Origin: an uncultured Oscillospiraceae bacterium
GTDB taxonomy: Bacteria > Bacillota > Clostridia > Oscillospirales > Oscillospiraceae
Reading direction: 5' to 3'
Assembly (NCBI GenBank): GCA_934512135.1
Contig: CAKSWT010000017.1
Span: 12,390 to 76,389 of the forward strand
Length of the DNA: 64,000 nucleotides
Position numbers and translations under genes: made by a program. The first letter of the stretch is position 1. The number at the start of each line of letters is the position of its first letter. Positions 7,930 to 15,835 of this stretch are shown one piece after another. A model generated the notes under the pieces. It saw only the letters and a list, made by a program, of their open reading frames with translations. It had not been told where the DNA came from and searched no databases.

Positions 7930-9153
7930 ATGTGCTTGGAAGACGCGATCAAAGTCCAGTCCGAGATCGGGCCGCTGCGCCGGGTGATGCTGCACCGGCC
8001 TGGGGAAGAATTGCTGAATCTGATGCCGGAGCATCTGGATCGGCTGCTGTTTGACGATATTCCATATCTCCAATTGGCGAGAGCGGAACATGACCGGTTT
8101 GCCCAGCTGCTGGGAGAGCAGGGGGTGGAGGTGGTCTACCTGGAGGATCTGACGGCGGAGGCCCTGGGGGAGGAGACTGTCCGGGAGCAGTTTGTGGCGG
8201 ACTATCTCCGGGACGCAGGCATCCGGGGCAGCAAGCGCCTGGGCCGAATGACGGAGTATTTTCTAAACCTCTCGACGAAAAACATGGTGCTGAAAATGAT
8301 GGCCGGGGTTCGAAAGGCGGAGATCTTCGGCTACGGAAAGAAAAATCTCACGGACTATCTGGAGGGAGACTATCCCTTTGTGATCGATCCCATGCCGAAC
8401 CTCTACTTCACCCGGGACCCCTTTGCCTGTATTGGCACCGGCGTTGCCCTGCACCACATGTATAGCAGAACCCGAAACCGGGAGACGCTGTTTGGGGACT
8501 ATATCTTCCGCTATCATCCCCGGTATCGGAATGTGAAGAAGCTCTATACCCGCCAGCAGGAGCCCACCTTGGAGGGCGGGGATATTCTGGTGCTCAGCGC
8601 CCAGGTGGCGGCGGTGGGGATTTCCCAGCGGACGGAGCCCTTTGCCATTGAGGTTCTGGCCAAGTCCCTGCTGGAGCTGGGCTTTACGCAGATTCTGGCT
8701 ATAGACATCCCCAAAAGCCGCAGCTTTATGCATTTGGATACGGTGTTCACCATGGTGGATCGGGACAAATTTACGGTTCACCCCAATATCCAGGGCAGTA
8801 TGGAGGTTTTTGTGCTGGAAAAGGGAGCGGATGGGCATCTGACCATTGCCCCGGAGCGGGCGCCCCTGGAGCAGATTCTGATGGAGCACTTGGAGCTATC
8901 CCAGGTGACGCTGATTCCCTGCGGCGGCGGAAACGTCATTGACGCAGCCCGGGAACAGTGGAACGACGGATCCAATACCTTTGCGGTGGCGCCGGGGAAG
9001 GTGATCGCCTATGACCGAAACCAGGTGACCAACCAGATTCTCCGGGACCACGGGGTGGAGGTTCTGACCATTCCCAGCTCGGAGCTGGCCCGGGGCCGGG
9101 GCGGCCCCCGATGCATGACCATGCCGCTGGTGCGGGATGATATTACAGGATAA
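7930..9153 (+). CDS. arcA: Arginine deiminase
   Basis: A 407-residue enzyme of the usual family length. It hydrolyses arginine to citrulline and ammonia in the cytoplasm, the first step of the arginine deiminase pathway. Family blocks seen are MPNLYFTRDPF, the substrate-binding EGGDILVLS, HLDTVFTMVD with the catalytic His, and the C-terminal RGRGGPRCMTMPL with the nucleophilic Cys at about 395. AGGGAG precedes the ATG. It is first in the arcA-arcB-arcC-arcD run and is preceded by a promoter and a terminator-bearing leader, which suggests regulated read-through. Confidence 0.97.
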   Translation: MCLEDAIKVQSEIGPLRRVMLHRPGEELLNLMPEHLDRLLFDDIPYLQLARAEHDRFAQLLGEQGVEVVYLEDLTAEALGEETVREQFVADYLRDAGIRGSKRLGRMTEYFLNLSTKNMVLKMMAGVRKAEIFGYGKKNLTDYLEGDYPFVIDPMPNLYFTRDPFACIGTGVALHHMYSRTRNRETLFGDYIFRYHPRYRNVKKLYTRQQEPTLEGGDILVLSAQVAAVGISQRTEPFAIEVLAKSLLELGFTQILAIDIPKSRSFMHLDTVFTMVDRDKFTVHPNIQGSMEVFVLEKGADGHLTIAPERAPLEQILMEHLELSQVTLIPCGGGNVIDAAREQWNDGSNTFAVAPGKVIAYDRNQVTNQILRDHGVEVLTIPSSELARGRGGPRCMTMPLVRDDITG

Positions 9154-9168
9154 TCAGGAGGAATTACC

Positions 9169-10161
9169 ATGCCGGTAAATTTAAAGGGCAGATCATTTTT
9201 AACGCTGATGGACTTTACCCCCCAGGAGCTTCGCCACCTATTAGACCTGGGACACGACCTGAAACGGAAAAAACGGGCGGGGATCCCCGGGGCGCTGCTC
9301 CGAGGGAAGAATATTGCCCTGCTCTTTGAAAAGACCTCCACGCGGACCCGCTGTGCCTTCGAGGTGGCGGTTCACGACGAGGGGGGCAATGTAACCTTTC
9401 TGGAGCCCGGAAGCTCCCAGATGGGAAAAAAGGAGTCCATGGAGGATACGGCCAAGGTGCTGGGCCGGTTCTTTGATGGAATCGAGTATCGGGGCTATGA
9501 CCAGGCCGTGGTGGAGACCCTGGCCCGTTACAGCGGGGTGCCGGTGTATAACGGCCTCACCGATGCGGACCATCCTACCCAGATCATCGCGGACTTTATG
9601 ACCATGGAGGAGCATATCGCAAAGCCGCTGAACCGCTGCAAGCTGGTGTTTGTGGGGGATGTGCGGAACAATATGTGCTATGCGCTGATGTATGGCTGCT
9701 GCAAACTGGGAATGGACTTTGTAGGCTACGGCCCGGAGGAGCTGATCGGGGAGGTGGACCAAGGAGTGCTGGAGCAGGTACACCAGGAGGCGGAGGCCTC
9801 CGGCGCCAAGATTCTGCTGACCAGCGACCCGGGGCAGCTTCAAGGGGCCGATGGGGTGTATTCCGACATTTGGGCCTCCATGGGGGAGGAGGACAAGATT
9901 CCCCAGCGGGCCAAGCTCCTGGCGCCCTATCGGGTGGATCGGGCGTTGCTGGAGGCCACAGGAAATCGAGAGGTGCTGTTTATGCACTGCCTGCCCTCCT
10001 TCCATGACCGGGAGACGGTATTGGCCAGGCAGTGGCTGGAGCAGGGGGTGGATATCCGGGAGGTCACCGACGAGGTGTTCCGAAGCCGAAATTCTGTGGT
10101 GTTTGATGAGGCGGAAAACCGGATGCACGCCATTAAGGCGATTTTGGTGGCGACCCTATGA
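9169..10161 (+). CDS. arcB: Ornithine carbamoyltransferase (catabolic)
   Basis: 330 residues. The carbamoyl-phosphate motif STRTR is at 57-61, DHPTQ follows, and HCLPSFHD begins at about 273, with Ser replacing the usual Ala. In this operon it should run the phosphorolysis of citrulline to ornithine and carbamoyl phosphate. It starts 15 bases after arcA with an AGGAGG site. Because the biosynthetic and catabolic forms look alike, the catabolic role is inferred from its neighbours. Confidence 0.95.
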   Translation: MPVNLKGRSFLTLMDFTPQELRHLLDLGHDLKRKKRAGIPGALLRGKNIALLFEKTSTRTRCAFEVAVHDEGGNVTFLEPGSSQMGKKESMEDTAKVLGRFFDGIEYRGYDQAVVETLARYSGVPVYNGLTDADHPTQIIADFMTMEEHIAKPLNRCKLVFVGDVRNNMCYALMYGCCKLGMDFVGYGPEELIGEVDQGVLEQVHQEAEASGAKILLTSDPGQLQGADGVYSDIWASMGEEDKIPQRAKLLAPYRVDRALLEATGNREVLFMHCLPSFHDRETVLARQWLEQGVDIREVTDEVFRSRNSVVFDEAENRMHAIKAILVATL

Positions 10162-11126
10162 GCGGCCTAAAAAAGAAAATCGTGGTGGCGCTGGGGGGCA
10201 ATGCCCTGGAGGACAAGAGCCTGCCGCCCACGGCCCAGTCCCAGGCCATGGTGGTCCAGCGGACAGCGGAATATTTGGCGGAGATGAGCTGCGCAGGCTA
10301 TGAAATGGCTGTGGTTCACGGAAACGGCCCCCAGGTGGGACGAATCATCCTGGCCTCGGAGACGGCGGCCCAGGTGACGCCTCCAATGCCCTTTGACGTG
10401 TGCGGAGCCATGAGCCAGGGGTATATCGGCTATCATTTGCAGCAGAAGCTCCGCAGTGCGCTGTTGGCCCGAGGCCGGGACATTCCGGTGGTGACGGTGG
10501 TGACCCAGATGGTGGTGGACCCGGAGGACCCCGCCTTTTCCAATCCGACCAAACCCATCGGCCCGTTTTACACCCGGGAGCAGGCGGAGAAAATCGCCAA
10601 GGAGACGGGATATGTCCTCCGGGAGGACGCCGGGCGGGGATGGCGCAGAGTGGTGGCGTCTCCCAAGCCTCGGCGAATCGTGGAGATCGGCACCCTGCGG
10701 ACCTTGTGGGACTCCACCATTGCCATTGCCTGCGGCGGTGGCGGTGTCCCGGTGATGGAAGGGGAGCACGGAGAGCTGCAGGGGGTGGCTGCGGTGATCG
10801 ACAAGGATCTAGCGGCCCAGCGGCTGGCCGGAGAGATGGGGGCGGATATGCTGCTGATTCTCACAGAGGTGGATGCGGTGTCCGTTGATTTCCGAAAGCC
10901 CACGGAGCGGAAGCTGGGGACCGTCACGGCGGCGGAGATGGAGGAATACTGCCGTCAGGGGCAGTTCGCCCCGGGGTCTATGCTTCCAAAGGTCCAGGCG
11001 GCCCTGGGCTTTCTGCGGGAGAATCCCGCCGGGAAGGCGATCATCACCTCCCTGGACCGAGGGCTCCAGGGGCTCCAGGGAACCTGCGGTACCACCATTG
11101 TGGCGGAAGGCGGCGACAGCCGGTGA
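10158..11126 (+). CDS. arcC: Carbamate kinase
   Basis: 322 residues of the amino-acid kinase fold. VVALGGNALE near the N-terminus, HGNGPQVG, and the central acidic IDKDLAAQRLA are the family's nucleotide and carbamoyl-phosphate contacts. It makes ATP from carbamoyl phosphate and ADP. It overlaps arcB by 4 bases (ATGA) and the next gene by 4 bases (GTGA), so the operon is translationally coupled. Confidence 0.96.
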   Translation: MSGLKKKIVVALGGNALEDKSLPPTAQSQAMVVQRTAEYLAEMSCAGYEMAVVHGNGPQVGRIILASETAAQVTPPMPFDVCGAMSQGYIGYHLQQKLRSALLARGRDIPVVTVVTQMVVDPEDPAFSNPTKPIGPFYTREQAEKIAKETGYVLREDAGRGWRRVVASPKPRRIVEIGTLRTLWDSTIAIACGGGGVPVMEGEHGELQGVAAVIDKDLAAQRLAGEMGADMLLILTEVDAVSVDFRKPTERKLGTVTAAEMEEYCRQGQFAPGSMLPKVQAALGFLRENPAGKAIITSLDRGLQGLQGTCGTTIVAEGGDSR

Positions 11127-12520
11127 AACAGCTGAAAATGCCGTCGGCTTATACCATATTGATGGTGCTGATTCTGGTGGTGGCGGCACTGACCTGGGTG
11201 CTGCCGGCGGGGCAGTATCAATATCTGGGCAATGGAGAGCCCATCACCGGCTCCTATGCCCAGGTAGCCCGTCACGGACAGGGACTCATTGACGTGGTGC
11301 GGGCGCCCCTCAGCGGACTGTACGAGGCCATTGAAATTGCCGTGTTTATCCTCACGGTAGGCGGATTTTTAGGGGTCATGGGAAAAACCGGCGCGGTGGA
11401 TGCGGGAATTGCCGGGATCGTGGCCCGCCTGGGAGACCGTGGAGGCGTTCTGATCCCAATCCTTATGGCAATCTTTGCCCTGGGAGGTACCACCTTTGGC
11501 ATGGCGGAGGAGACCATTGCGTTTTATCCTCTCCTGATTCCTGTGATGGTGGGAGCGGGCTATGACACGGTGACGGCCATCAGCGTAATTCTTCTGGGGG
11601 CTGGGGTTGGCGTCCTGGGTTCTACGGTCAATCCCTTTGCCACGGGAATCGCCTCCGGCTTTGCCGGGGTGACCATGGGCGAGGGAATGGGCCTTCGGCT
11701 GATTATCCTGGGAGGCTCCTTGGTGTTGAGCATGGGCTTTGTGATGTACTATGGCAAAAAGGTCCGGGAGGATCCTCAGGCATCTCTGGTGGCGGCTCAG
11801 CGGGAGGAGAATCTCCGGCATTTTGCCGTGGAGCGGCAGCATGCTCAGGGACTTACCCGCCGCCAGCGGCTGGCACTGTGGCTCTTTGCGCTGACCTTTG
11901 CGGTGATGATCTACGGGGTGATCCCCTTTGCGGATATGGGAATCACGGGAATTCCAACCCTGGGGTGGTGGTTCCCGGAGCTGTCGGCGCTGTTTTGGTC
12001 GGCGGCGGTAATCACCGGAATTCTGTGCCGGGTGGGAGAAAAGGAGATTGTGGCCGGCTTTGTGGCCGGAGCGGCAGATCTGCTGGGAGTGGCCTTTATT
12101 ATCGGGATTTCCCGGGGCATCACCGTGATTATGAACAGCGGCATGATTACGGACACCATCCTCCGCTGGGGAGAGGAGGCCCTGTCCGGGATGAGCGGTA
12201 CCGGATTTGTTTTGACGGCATATGGGATATTTCTGGTGCTGTCCTTTCTGATTCCCTCCTCGTCGGGACTGGCAACCTTGTCCATGCCCATTATGGCCCC
12301 GCTGGCGGAGATGACCGGAGTGAGCCGGGGACTGATGGTGACGGCCTTTCAGTCGGCCTCGGGGCTGGTCAATTTGGTGACGCCTACCTCAGCGGTGGTG
12401 ATGGGGGCCCTGGCCATTGGCCGGGTCAGCTACGGACTGTGGATCCGTCATATTTGGAAGCTGCTGCTGGCCCTGGCGGCGGTAAGCGTGCTGTGCCTGG
12501 CGATAGGTGCCATGGGATAG
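11123..12520 (+). CDS. arcD: YfcC-family transporter, probable arginine/ornithine antiporter
   Basis: A 465-residue membrane protein with about 12 helices, in the YfcC / C4-dicarboxylate anaerobic carrier group. It opens with PSAYTILMVLILVVAALTWVLPAGQY and contains GGTTFGMAEETIAFYPLLIPV and IPSSSGLATLSMPIMAPLA, both typical of the family. YfcC-type proteins in streptococcal arc clusters serve as arginine/ornithine exchangers, and the position as last gene of this operon supports that job here. GTG start overlapping the arcC stop. Confidence 0.85.
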   Translation: MKQLKMPSAYTILMVLILVVAALTWVLPAGQYQYLGNGEPITGSYAQVARHGQGLIDVVRAPLSGLYEAIEIAVFILTVGGFLGVMGKTGAVDAGIAGIVARLGDRGGVLIPILMAIFALGGTTFGMAEETIAFYPLLIPVMVGAGYDTVTAISVILLGAGVGVLGSTVNPFATGIASGFAGVTMGEGMGLRLIILGGSLVLSMGFVMYYGKKVREDPQASLVAAQREENLRHFAVERQHAQGLTRRQRLALWLFALTFAVMIYGVIPFADMGITGIPTLGWWFPELSALFWSAAVITGILCRVGEKEIVAGFVAGAADLLGVAFIIGISRGITVIMNSGMITDTILRWGEEALSGMSGTGFVLTAYGIFLVLSFLIPSSSGLATLSMPIMAPLAEMTGVSRGLMVTAFQSASGLVNLVTPTSAVVMGALAIGRVSYGLWIRHIWKLLLALAAVSVLCLAIGAMG

Positions 12521-12541
12521 GGAAACGCCATAGGAAATGCT

Positions 12542-12572
12542 CGGAGCCATTCCTGGGGAAGGGATGGCTCCG
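12542..12572 (+). other. Hairpin after the arc operon
   Basis: CGGAGCCATTCC pairs with GGGATGGCTCCG (12 bp, one G-T wobble) with a 7-base loop. No U-run follows, so it is a weak terminator at best. It may protect the 3' end of the arc message. Confidence 0.5.
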
Positions 12573-12626
12573 GGCGCAGGGCGGTACATATTCGGATAAA
12601 ATGTGTAGAGATTGTGAAATTATCGG

Positions 12627-12654
12627 TTGCAATATAGGTGAGATGTGATAAAAT
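12627..12654 (+). promoter_or_regulatory. Promoter of the surface-polymer gene cluster
   Basis: TTGCAA (12627-12632) and TAAAAT (12649-12654) with a 16-base spacer lie 60 bases before the first sulfatase-fold gene. Confidence 0.5.
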
Positions 12655-12714
12655 GTACAGGATACCAATGGGTGTCGGGCCCCGAAAACCCGGCAGAACG
12701 GAGCGAATCCATCT

Positions 12715-14277
12715 ATGAAACAGCTAAAGCAAGTGGGGCTTCCAATGGCGTCCATCCTGCTGATTTGTTTTTATCCCTGTGCATTTATGTTTTTTCAAAA
12801 TGCCGGTGAGGCGAGAGCAGTCGATATGCTCCCGTTCTTCGGTATTTTTCTCGCCACTGCGGCGGGGATGTTCCTGCTGGCGGATGTGGTGCTGAGGAAT
12901 GTGGCCCGGGCGGCGGTACTGGCGGATCTGGGGGTGCTGGCGGTGATCCACTTTACCCTGATCTGCAACGGCATCAAAAGGCTGCTGCCGGGCTTTCACA
13001 ATCTGATTTTCCTGGGACTGGTGGGGCTGCTCCTGCTGGGACTTCTGCTGCTGTTCTGGAGAAAAAAGCCCAATATGACGGCAGTGTGCGGGCTGCTCAG
13101 CCTGGTATTCGCGGCGCTGACGGCGGTGAACCTGTTTCTGGCGCTGCCTACGCTGATTGCGGCTGCTACATATCACCGGCCGGAGGCGGCTCTGGACCGA
13201 CAGCTGCCCCAGATGAGGTTTTCCGGGGAGAAACGAAACGTATACTATATGATCTTCGATGAATACGGCGGGTCGGAAAATCTTAAGCACTATTTTGACT
13301 ACGATAACGAGCCGTTTCTGGAGGAGCTGGAGGCACGGGGGTTCTCTGTGTCTCGGAGCAGCCGGAACCGGGAGTCCTGCTGGACCGTCACGCTGGTGCC
13401 CAATCTTTTGAACCTGGACTATGTGGTGACTGACGATATTCCCATCAACAGCCGGCTGGAGTGGATGGACGATCCGGCGCTGTACCGGATGTTCCGTCAG
13501 AACGGATACCAGGTGAACCTGGTGAATCAGAACGGATTTTTGGGGGAGACGGGCTGCCACCTGCTGTCCAAGCCCCAGCACGACGAGACCATCTCGGACT
13601 ATCTCTACGCCAACAGCATCTTCTGCCAGATTCCAAAGCTCAAATGGGTCATTGAGGCGCAGGTGCTCCACCGGGGACAGGAGGGGCCGATGGAGTCCCT
13701 GGAGGATGTGTGCCAGGCCATGGAGAACAGTTGGACCCAGGCCCGGAATCGGCCCACCCTGACGGTGGGGTATTTCGTCACGCCCCATGCCCCCTTCCTG
13801 TTCGATGAAACAGGAGCGATGCTGCCCAAGGAGCGACAGAACGACTGGACGGATCCGTCCCTGTACCTGGCAAAGCTCCAATATACCAACGATATGATTC
13901 TTCGGACGGTGAATCACATTCAGCAGGAGGACCCGGATGCGGCGATCCTGCTGCTGGCGGACCACGGGGCCAGAACCCCTGGCCATCTGGTGAATCAGTA
14001 CGGAGGCCCCTGGTTTGACACCGAGGCAGAGATTCCCTATATGGAAAGCGTGCTCTGCTGCGCCTACGTTCCCGGCGGGGACATCGACGTGGAGGGGGAC
14101 AATGGAATCAATGCCCAGCGGAAGGTGCTCCGGACGCTGTTTGACGTGGAGCTGCCCCCGCTGCCGGAGCCCAGGGACTACACCATTCCGCCGGAATATA
14201 TGCCGCCTCCACCGGAGAAGGACGGCCACCGGGAACCGCCCCGGAGGCCGGGACCGAAGGAGGGAAGCCATGGATAA
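12715..14277 (+). CDS. Membrane sulfatase-fold enzyme (LTA-synthase/phosphotransferase-like), paralogue A
   Basis: 520 residues. The first 150 hold about five hydrophobic helices; the rest is an alkaline-phosphatase-superfamily catalytic domain facing outside. The metal-site start FDEYGG is at 181-186. The likely nucleophile is Thr224 in SCWTVTLVPNLLNL, aligning with the catalytic Thr of LTA-synthase-like proteins. PHAPF and LLLADHGAR supply further metal and substrate residues. The tail is Pro-rich. It overlaps paralogue B by 8 bases. The expected role is transfer or hydrolysis of a phosphodiester head group (glycerol, choline or ethanolamine phosphate) on a surface polymer or lipid. The substrate is inferred from the neighbours. 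Confidence 0.8.
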   Translation: MKQLKQVGLPMASILLICFYPCAFMFFQNAGEARAVDMLPFFGIFLATAAGMFLLADVVLRNVARAAVLADLGVLAVIHFTLICNGIKRLLPGFHNLIFLGLVGLLLLGLLLLFWRKKPNMTAVCGLLSLVFAALTAVNLFLALPTLIAAATYHRPEAALDRQLPQMRFSGEKRNVYYMIFDEYGGSENLKHYFDYDNEPFLEELEARGFSVSRSSRNRESCWTVTLVPNLLNLDYVVTDDIPINSRLEWMDDPALYRMFRQNGYQVNLVNQNGFLGETGCHLLSKPQHDETISDYLYANSIFCQIPKLKWVIEAQVLHRGQEGPMESLEDVCQAMENSWTQARNRPTLTVGYFVTPHAPFLFDETGAMLPKERQNDWTDPSLYLAKLQYTNDMILRTVNHIQQEDPDAAILLLADHGARTPGHLVNQYGGPWFDTEAEIPYMESVLCCAYVPGGDIDVEGDNGINAQRKVLRTLFDVELPPLPEPRDYTIPPEYMPPPPEKDGHREPPRRPGPKEGSHG

Positions 14278-15823
14278 TTCAAAACCCTCTGCCCGGTGGA
14301 AAAGCCCCCTGCTGGGAGGCCTGGCGGTGATTCTGACCTGTCTGTATCCCTGCGTGTTTCTCTATGCCCAGAATGCCGGAGAGGCCAACGCTCGGGACAT
14401 GATGCCGTTTTTCCTCCTGTACCTGGGGACGGCAGCGGTGGGACTGCTGGTGACCGGGGTCATGCTTCGAAGATTTAGCTGCGCGGCGGTGCTGACCTGC
14501 ATCGGTATGCTGGCGATCATGAATTTCTCCATGGTCACCAATGGGATAAAGCGCCATGCCGGCTGGTTTCAGGACAAGTATCTCCTGGTGCTTCTGGCGG
14601 TGGTCCTGGTTGGACTGCTGGTGCTGCTCTGGCGGAGGAAACCAAATCTTACGGCGCTGTGCGGCATCATTGCCCTGACCTTTGGGGTTCTTACGATGAT
14701 GAGCCTGATTCAGGCGGCGCCGAAACTCCTTAAAACTGCCTCCTATGATCCGCCGGAAACCGGGCCGGACCACGAGACGGTGACCTTTTCCGGGGAAAAG
14801 CGCAATGTTTACTATCTGCTGTTTGATGAATACGGCGGAGACGAGAACCTGGAAACCTATTTTGGCTTTGACAACAGCGGCTTTTATGATGCCCTGGGGG
14901 AACGAGGCTTTTCTCTGTCCCGGACCAGCCGGAATACGGAGTCCTGCTGGACGGATACCCTGGTGCCCAATCTTCTGAATCTCAGCTATGTGGCCGACGA
15001 CAGTATGCCGGAGAAGGTCCGGCGGGAGTATCTGCGGACACCGATGCTGACCCAAATGTTCCGGGACAACGGATACCGGGTCAATCTCATCAATCACCGG
15101 GCGTTTCTGCGGCTCCAGGGGGTCAGAGAGCTGACCAGCGGACAGACAGAGGACAATATTTCCCAATATCTGTTTCAAAACAGTATTTTCTGCAAGATTC
15201 CCTGGATCAAGGACCAAATTACCCTATGGATGTTCCGGAACTACCGGGACAGCTATCAGGGACCGCTGGAAAATGCCCTGTCGGCGCTTTTGTCCTGTAC
15301 GGAAGCGGCCAAGGACGGGCCGACGCTGACGGTGAGCTACATCCAATGCCCCCATGCGCCCTTCCTGTTTGAGCAGGACGGCTCCATCCGCCAGGACAAG
15401 AGTATGTACTGGTATTGGAAGGATGACACCCTGTATCCCGGACAGCTGCAATATCTCAATACGGTGATTCTGGAGGCCGTTGACCGGATTCAACGGGAGG
15501 ATCCCCAGGCGGTGATTCTGCTCCAATCGGACCACGGGGCCCGGGTGCCGCTGCATATGGTAGAGCAGTTCGGCGGGCCGCGTTTTGACGCGGAGCAGGA
15601 GACGCCTGTGATGCAGAGCACCCTTTGCTGTGTGTATATTCCGGGGCAGACCATTGAGATCCAGGGGGACACCTGCATCAACGCCACCAGAAAGACCCTG
15701 GATGCGGTATTTGATACCGGACTGGGGACCATACCGCCGGCGACCGGCTATGTGCTCCCGGAAATATACAACGCCAAGGAAGATGTGTCTGAGGACCATC
15801 AAAACCGAGAGATCAAGAAATGA
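14270..15823 (+). CDS. Membrane sulfatase-fold enzyme, paralogue B
   Basis: 517 residues with the same plan as the preceding gene: N-terminal helices (LAVILTCLYPCVFLYAQNAGEA is near-identical in layout), then FDEYGGDENLETYFGFDN, a nucleophile region SCWTDTLVPNLLNL, CPHAPFLFEQDG and LLQSDHGAR. The start at 14270 follows GGAGG and overlaps paralogue A by 8 bases, indicating a tandem duplication with coupled translation. Two enzymes of this fold in series suggest successive steps, such as primase and polymerase, or different head groups. Confidence 0.8.
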   Translation: MDNSKPSARWKSPLLGGLAVILTCLYPCVFLYAQNAGEANARDMMPFFLLYLGTAAVGLLVTGVMLRRFSCAAVLTCIGMLAIMNFSMVTNGIKRHAGWFQDKYLLVLLAVVLVGLLVLLWRRKPNLTALCGIIALTFGVLTMMSLIQAAPKLLKTASYDPPETGPDHETVTFSGEKRNVYYLLFDEYGGDENLETYFGFDNSGFYDALGERGFSLSRTSRNTESCWTDTLVPNLLNLSYVADDSMPEKVRREYLRTPMLTQMFRDNGYRVNLINHRAFLRLQGVRELTSGQTEDNISQYLFQNSIFCKIPWIKDQITLWMFRNYRDSYQGPLENALSALLSCTEAAKDGPTLTVSYIQCPHAPFLFEQDGSIRQDKSMYWYWKDDTLYPGQLQYLNTVILEAVDRIQREDPQAVILLQSDHGARVPLHMVEQFGGPRFDAEQETPVMQSTLCCVYIPGQTIEIQGDTCINATRKTLDAVFDTGLGTIPPATGYVLPEIYNAKEDVSEDHQNREIKK

Positions 15824-15835
15824 GGAATGGAACCC

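Noticed and set aside
12542..12572. Hairpin after arcD considered as a standard intrinsic terminator
   Set aside because: There is no U-run after the stem, so it was kept only as a 3' hairpin.
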